Positions 60,390-64,000 of a stretch of 64,000 bases of DNA are shown here, piece after piece. Positions within the stretch are counted from its first letter, which is position 1; every line of letters starts with the position of its first letter. The notes under the pieces are model-generated. The model did no database searches. It saw only the letters and a program-made list of their open reading frames with translations, and had not been told where the DNA came from. Source of the DNA: Sphingomicrobium marinum (GTDB lineage Bacteria > Pseudomonadota > Alphaproteobacteria > Sphingomonadales > Sphingomonadaceae); assembly GCF_026157105.1 (NCBI RefSeq), contig NZ_JANPVQ010000001.1, forward strand, positions 1,791,501 to 1,855,500. Reading direction: 5' to 3'. Made by a program: the position numbers and the translations under genes.

Positions 60390-60393
60390 CGGA

Positions 60394-60849
60394 CTATAGG
60401 CAAAGCGGGTCGCCGACGAGGTCCTCCGCCTCCCCCAAGGGCAGCAGGCCATCGGCGGTCTTGATGAGTTCGCGGCCGGCAAAGCTCGTCCCCGCGCTAC
60501 AATAATAAGCGCATTCGTCGGCCAGGGTCGGCGGTATGGAAAGCTGGCCGTCTTCGAGCCGCGCGTCGAGCGAGCATCGCTCTTCGCCCTCCAGTTCGAG
60601 GCGAAGCCGATCCCCGGCCCGTGATACGCTCCCCAGCCCGCTGCAGGCCGCCGGTTCAGCGCCAAGCGTCACGAAGGCGAACTTGTGCGCGCCGTCTTCG
60701 GTCGGGGCGATGCAGAGCCGGTCACCGCGATCGTTTTCGTACAAGCCGACTATGTTGCCAGTGTCGAGCGCGGGCTCTTCGGGCGTGCGCGGTTCATCGT
60801 CGGCGCACGCGGCAAGCAGCAAGGCAGATGTCAGGACACAGATGCGCAT
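60394..60849 (-). CDS. Putative lipoprotein, 151 aa
   Basis: A lipoprotein signal (MRICVLTSALLLAAC15) is followed by a small beta-rich domain with GLYENDRGDRLCIAPTEDG and several cysteines (CSGLGS, CSLDA, ECAYYCSAG) that may form disulfides. No family is recognised. It lies antisense to the M15-like gene's tail, 4 bp away. Confidence 0.72.
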   Translation of the reverse strand: MRICVLTSALLLAACADDEPRTPEEPALDTGNIVGLYENDRGDRLCIAPTEDGAHKFAFVTLGAEPAACSGLGSVSRAGDRLRLELEGEERCSLDARLEDGQLSIPPTLADECAYYCSAGTSFAGRELIKTADGLLPLGEAEDLVGDPLCL

Positions 60850-60935
60850 GCGGCATATACGCATTACGCTTCTTCAAGGTTCATCGACGGCGAATATGAC
60901 TGCAACTGTTGCGATGGCGTATCGCGCCTAACCCA

Positions 60936-61493
60936 TTACGCCGCCGCCGCCAGTCCTTCGGCGACGCGCGAGAAATAATCGCGCATCATTGCAACGGCGT
61001 CCGGTCGCAGCGAGATGAACACCCGGCGGGCATCGTGAGGGTCGCGTTCGCGATCGATAAGGTTCATGCGATCGAGCTTGCTGATCCAGCGTAGCGCCGT
61101 TGTTGCGGGCACCTCGGCGGCCACACACAGGCTCGATACGGGTACGCGGTGCTGCGCGATATGCGCACCATAGAGATCGAGCAGCATGTCCCAGGCCGGA
61201 TCGGCGAACAGGCCTTTGGGGAACACTTCTTCACGCAGGCGGCGCAGGCTGATCATCCGGCGCACCAGCATCGCGTGGCTGATCCCGCCCTGCACGTCTT
61301 CAAGATTGCCCAGCACCGCATCCAGACGCGGAAGCGGATCACCGGCGGCACCGCTGCTGCCTTCCGTGCCGTCGGCTTCGCGCGGCATCAGGTGGTCGAG
61401 CGTATCGGCCAGCTCGACCAGGCGGTTGAGCAAATCGGCGGGCAGTTTCTGTGCGGCGTCGCTTGCCGCCGGCGTGGTCTTCTTTTCGATCAT
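60936..61493 (-). CDS. MarR-like winged-helix regulator
   Basis: The 185-residue protein has an acidic N-terminal extension of about 75 residues. A winged helix follows: AWDMLLDLYGAHIAQHRVPV, SSLCVAAEVPATTALRWISKLDR and the wing LIDRERDPHDARRVFISLRP. The order of helices and the DHDARR-type wing fit the MarR family. The ligand and targets are unknown. It is divergent from the rplK-rplA leader. Confidence 0.85.
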   Translation of the reverse strand: MIEKKTTPAASDAAQKLPADLLNRLVELADTLDHLMPREADGTEGSSGAAGDPLPRLDAVLGNLEDVQGGISHAMLVRRMISLRRLREEVFPKGLFADPAWDMLLDLYGAHIAQHRVPVSSLCVAAEVPATTALRWISKLDRMNLIDRERDPHDARRVFISLRPDAVAMMRDYFSRVAEGLAAAA

Positions 61494-61857
61494 GGTCGCG
61501 CGTCCCCTTTACTCGTGGCTGGCGTCGATCCGGCGACCGTCTCAATAGGCATGCCTTCCCCGAAACGGATGGATTAAACCGTTCATTTCGGACGACTTTT
61601 CAGGGATGCAGGGCAAGAATGGCAGGAAGCCTGCAGAAGTATCTCCAAATTCGATGAAAAAATGCTCCGGATGGGGGCAAGGCCAATCCCGATAAGCCGT
61701 TGCATCGCATCGTCTTTGTTGTTAGAGGCGCGCCGTCTTTCCGACAGGACAGGCAACTTCGCGCGGGAGGCGCAGCCGTGAGGCGCGCCGTTCGTACCGC
61801 TTAATCAGAGCTTTCGCCCAGGCGGAAGCGACAGGATGAAAGAAAGGACTTTTTGGC
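61494..61857 (+). promoter_or_regulatory. Intergenic region upstream of rplK
   Basis: These 364 bp hold no convincing gene. A 12-base direct repeat GAGGCGCGCCGT occurs at 61725-61736 and 61780-61791, 55 bp apart. The last bases before rplK contain GAAAGAAAGGAC as ribosome site. The region must carry the rplK-rplA promoter and leader and the promoter of the MarR-like gene. L1 usually represses its own operon through such a leader, but I cannot fold the site by eye. Confidence 0.5.
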
Positions 61858-62289
61858 ATGGCCAAGAAGATTTCCGGCTATATCAAGCTGCAGGTGCCTT
61901 CGGGCGTCGCCAACCCCTCCCCGCCGATCGGCCCCGCACTGGGTCAGCGCGGCGTCAACATCATGGAATTCTGCAAGGCGTTCAACGCCGCTACGCAGGA
62001 CATGGAAAAGAATATGCCGATCCCGACGACCATCACGGTCTATGCGGATCGCAGCTTCTCGTTCGAAACCAAGACCCCGCCCGCAAGCTTCCTTTTGAAG
62101 CGCGCTGCGAAGATCAAGAAGGGCTCGGGTGCCACGGGTAGCGAAAGCGCCGGCACCATCGCGCGTTCGAAGGTCAAGGAAATCGCCGAAACCAAGATGG
62201 CGGACCTCAATGCGAACGATATCGAAGCGGCAACGCGGATCATCGAAGGCTCGGCACGTGCCATGGGCCTCGAAGTGGTGGAGGGCTAA
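61858..62289 (+). CDS. rplK: 50S ribosomal protein L11
   Basis: The 143-residue protein ([20 protein letters not shown]) has the proline-rich N-terminal domain with [21 protein letters not shown] and the C-terminal rRNA-binding domain ([19 protein letters not shown]). It binds the GTPase-associated region of 23S rRNA. rplA follows after 3 bp. Confidence 0.98.
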   Translation: MAKKISGYIKLQVPSGVANPSPPIGPALGQRGVNIMEFCKAFNAATQDMEKNMPIPTTITVYADRSFSFETKTPPASFLLKRAAKIKKGSGATGSESAGTIARSKVKEIAETKMADLNANDIEAATRIIEGSARAMGLEVVEG

Positions 62290-62292
62290 ATC

Positions 62293-63018
62293 ATGGCGAA
62301 GAAGCTGACCAAGAAGCAGAAGGCCCAGTACGAAAAGGTCGATAACGACGCGATCTACAACGTCGACAACGCCATCAAGCTCGTCAAGGAATGCGCCACC
62401 GCCAAGTTCGACGAGACCATCGAAGTCTCGATGAACCTGGGTGTCGATCCGCGCCACGCAGACCAGATGGTCCGCGGCGTCGTCGCGCTGCCCTCGGGCA
62501 CTGGCAAGGACATCAAGGTCGCCGTGTTCGCGCGCGGTGACAAGGCCGAAGCCGCGCAGAAGGCAGGCGCCGACAAGGTGGGTGCCGAAGATCTCATGGA
62601 AGACATGCAGAACGGCAATCTCGACTATGACCGCATCATCGCGACGCCCGACATGATGGGCATCGTCGGTCGCCTCGGTAAGGTGCTGGGCCCCAAAGGC
62701 CTGATGCCCAACCCCAAGCTCGGCACCGTGACGCCCGATCCGGCGGCGGCTGTCGAAGCGGCCAAGGGCGGCGAAGTGCAGTTCCGCGTCGAAAAGAACG
62801 GGATCATCCATGCCGGCATCGGCAAGGCGAGCTTCGCCGAAGACGCGCTGCGCAAGAATTTCGACGCCTTTGTGGGCGCGATCATCAAGGCCAAGCCTTC
62901 GGGCGCCAAGGGTCGCTATGTCCGCAAGGTCGCGATCACCTCGACGATGGGTCCGGGCCTCAAGCTCGACCTGGCCGATGTCGAGGGCACGCAGGCTGCC
63001 AAGGAAGCCGACGCCTAG
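62293..63018 (+). CDS. rplA: 50S ribosomal protein L1
   Basis: The 241-residue protein has the signature [15 protein letters not shown] and the repressor-type rRNA-binding domain. It starts [17 protein letters not shown]1 also binds its own mRNA leader in many bacteria. In most genomes rplJ-rplL-rpoB follow; here a terminator and a minus-strand TPR gene follow, so the block is split. Confidence 0.98.
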   Translation: MAKKLTKKQKAQYEKVDNDAIYNVDNAIKLVKECATAKFDETIEVSMNLGVDPRHADQMVRGVVALPSGTGKDIKVAVFARGDKAEAAQKAGADKVGAEDLMEDMQNGNLDYDRIIATPDMMGIVGRLGKVLGPKGLMPNPKLGTVTPDPAAAVEAAKGGEVQFRVEKNGIIHAGIGKASFAEDALRKNFDAFVGAIIKAKPSGAKGRYVRKVAITSTMGPGLKLDLADVEGTQAAKEADA

Positions 63019-63047
63019 GCGTTCGCTTCCACGGTGACAGACTAAAG

Positions 63048-63077
63048 AGGCCGGGGCGCATCCGCTCCGGCCTTTTT
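63048..63077 (+). terminator. Terminator after rplA
   Basis: The stem AGGCCGGGGCG-catc-CGCTCCGGCCT has 11 pairs (one G.T) and ends in five T. The stop of the convergent TPR gene is at its T-run. Confidence 0.92.
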
Positions 63078-64000
63078 CATTGCCTGATCGGCAGCGGCAA
63101 TCCCGCGGTCTGGCCATTGGCCCGGCGAACTTCCGCAAGACGCGCCATGTCGGGATTGGCCCAGATGGCGTGAAAGCGCGGATGGCGGCGCATTTCGTCG
63201 GGGAACTCGTAGCGACCCTCGAGCAGCGGCCAGAAATCGTTGGGACCGAACAGTTCGCGCTTCTGATACCCGACTTCGAGCAGATCGATCGCGTTTTCGA
63301 CCTGGCCGCCTTGCGCCAGCAAGGATGCCGGGGTCGCCATCCCGACGCCGAGCGAGAAATTCTGCGCGTCCGTGAAAGGGGCGGCCTTGAACGGCGTGCC
63401 ATTGGCGACCTCGCGCGCGCGCCCTTCGAGCCAGCCGATCCATAGCCTGTCATATTCGGATTGCGAGGGGGCGCGGGCATGGTTCCGGCCAAGCAGTTCG
63501 AGCCATTGCGCAATCTTGCCCGGGTCTTCGGAATGCAGGCTGGCGACAAGCCCGTTAGCGGCCATGATCACGTGCCCATAGTCGCATTGTTCGCCGCAGG
63601 TCGCGATCGTACGGATTTCGTCTTCGACCTCGCCATAACGACCGACCGCACCAAGCGCCAACGCCCTGACACGCGATACCGTGCGGTTGAGCGGATCGAG
63701 GAGGAGAGCGCGATCGAAGTGGCGGATGGCGGCATCGAAGTCGCCCAGATATTCATACATCATCCCGCCCGCATAATTGACGAGCGAATCATTGGGGGCG
63801 CGTTCGTAAGCGGCTTGGAAAGAGGCCTGCGCGGCATCAACATCGCGTTCCCATGCCGCACGCACGGCGTTGGCCCGCGCGTTGCCCGGATCGAGCGCGA
63901 GTGCCCGCCGTAATGCGTCTTCCGTGACCTCGACGGCATCGAAACCGAACGCGTCTTCCACGTACGAGCTGCTCCACGCCACACCCATGCCAAGCGCCGA
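63077..64000 (-). CDS. TPR-repeat protein, 5' end outside window
   Basis: The visible 307 codons contain TPR-like pairs (ALRRALALDPGNARANAVRAAW, AAIRHFDRALLLDPLNRTVSR, VVNY-type AGGMMYEYLGDFD) and end in HPRFHAIWANPDMARLAEVRR. The closing motif resembles the PRFQKMLA ends of the two TIR-TolB-TPR proteins, so the hidden N-terminus could carry a TolB-like or cyclase domain. No stop or unique start is seen before the window edge; the ATG at about 63988 is internal. Confidence 0.82.
   Translation of the reverse strand, partial: SALGMGVAWSSSYVEDAFGFDAVEVTEDALRRALALDPGNARANAVRAAWERDVDAAQASFQAAYERAPNDSLVNYAGGMMYEYLGDFDAAIRHFDRALLLDPLNRTVSRVRALALGAVGRYGEVEDEIRTIATCGEQCDYGHVIMAANGLVASLHSEDPGKIAQWLELLGRNHARAPSQSEYDRLWIGWLEGRAREVANGTPFKAAPFTDAQNFSLGVGMATPASLLAQGGQVENAIDLLEVGYQKRELFGPNDFWPLLEGRYEFPDEMRRHPRFHAIWANPDMARLAEVRRANGQTAGLPLPIRQ

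Noticed and set aside
61801-63549. Long minus-strand frame over rplK and rplA
   Set aside because: L11 and L1 are certain on the plus strand, so this is a shadow.

Overview
The window is a compact, GC-rich chromosomal segment of an alphaproteobacterium, most likely a sphingomonad (Sphingomonadales). The assignment rests on gene content: an F1-ATPase zeta inhibitor, a TIGR02300 (FYDLN) zinc-ribbon protein, DUF2794, the DUF2155/NDUFA12 pair, an OxyR and an IHF-beta of alphaproteobacterial type, and an outer-membrane barrel with long polyproline tails. The genus cannot be read from the sequence. I see no insertion sequence, prophage, CRISPR array or replication origin. Most of the segment is core metabolism with a few accessory patches.

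Layout. 1-7.2 kb: AmpG permease (cut by the window edge), a Rieske oxygenase, a lone receiver-domain protein, RNA modification genes (rluB-like, rsmD), a SRAP protein and small membrane or hypothetical genes. 7.2-16.4 kb: cysE, oxyR, pgsA, an LplT-like carrier, a GGDEF/EAL protein, tRNA-Leu, ihfB, rpsA, cmk and a FYDLN protein. 16.4-20 kb: tRNA-Ala followed by a duplicated tRNA 3' half, then a divergent pair encoding an exported caspase-like protease and a trypsin-like protease, and an orphan Flp pilin. 20-28.4 kb: PBP1A-type synthase, solute-binding lipoprotein, L,D-transpeptidase and two tandem TIR/TolB-like/TPR proteins. 28.5-38 kb: nadA, an MBL hydrolase, a BlaR1/BlaI-like pair with a double operator, a glycosyltransferase, the grxD-bolA-zeta cluster and a second L,D-transpeptidase. 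38-45.5 kb: outer-membrane barrel, a five-gene CoA-transferase operon, aldehyde dehydrogenase and small proteins. 45.5-54.9 kb: a TPP enzyme, thiS-thiG, aroQ-accB-accC-ACT-arsC-aat, DUF2155-NDUFA12-DUF192-double CSD, recX. 55-64 kb: fatty acyl-AMP ligase, tRNA-Trp-secE-nusG, a third L,D-transpeptidase with envelope genes, then rplK-rplA and a partial TPR protein.

Themes. Peptidoglycan turnover recurs: AmpG, a bifunctional PBP, three L,D-transpeptidases, an M15-like protein and a BlaR1/BlaI-type sensor pair. Gene packing is tight, with many ATGA or 1-bp overlaps that mark translationally coupled operons. The candidates most worth a second look are the tandem TIR-TolB-TPR proteins, the caspase/trypsin pair that ends flush against a duplicated tRNA-Ala 3' end, the BlaI-type double operator, and a small protein that reads as a cold-shock domain stripped of its RNA-binding aromatics behind a structured leader.
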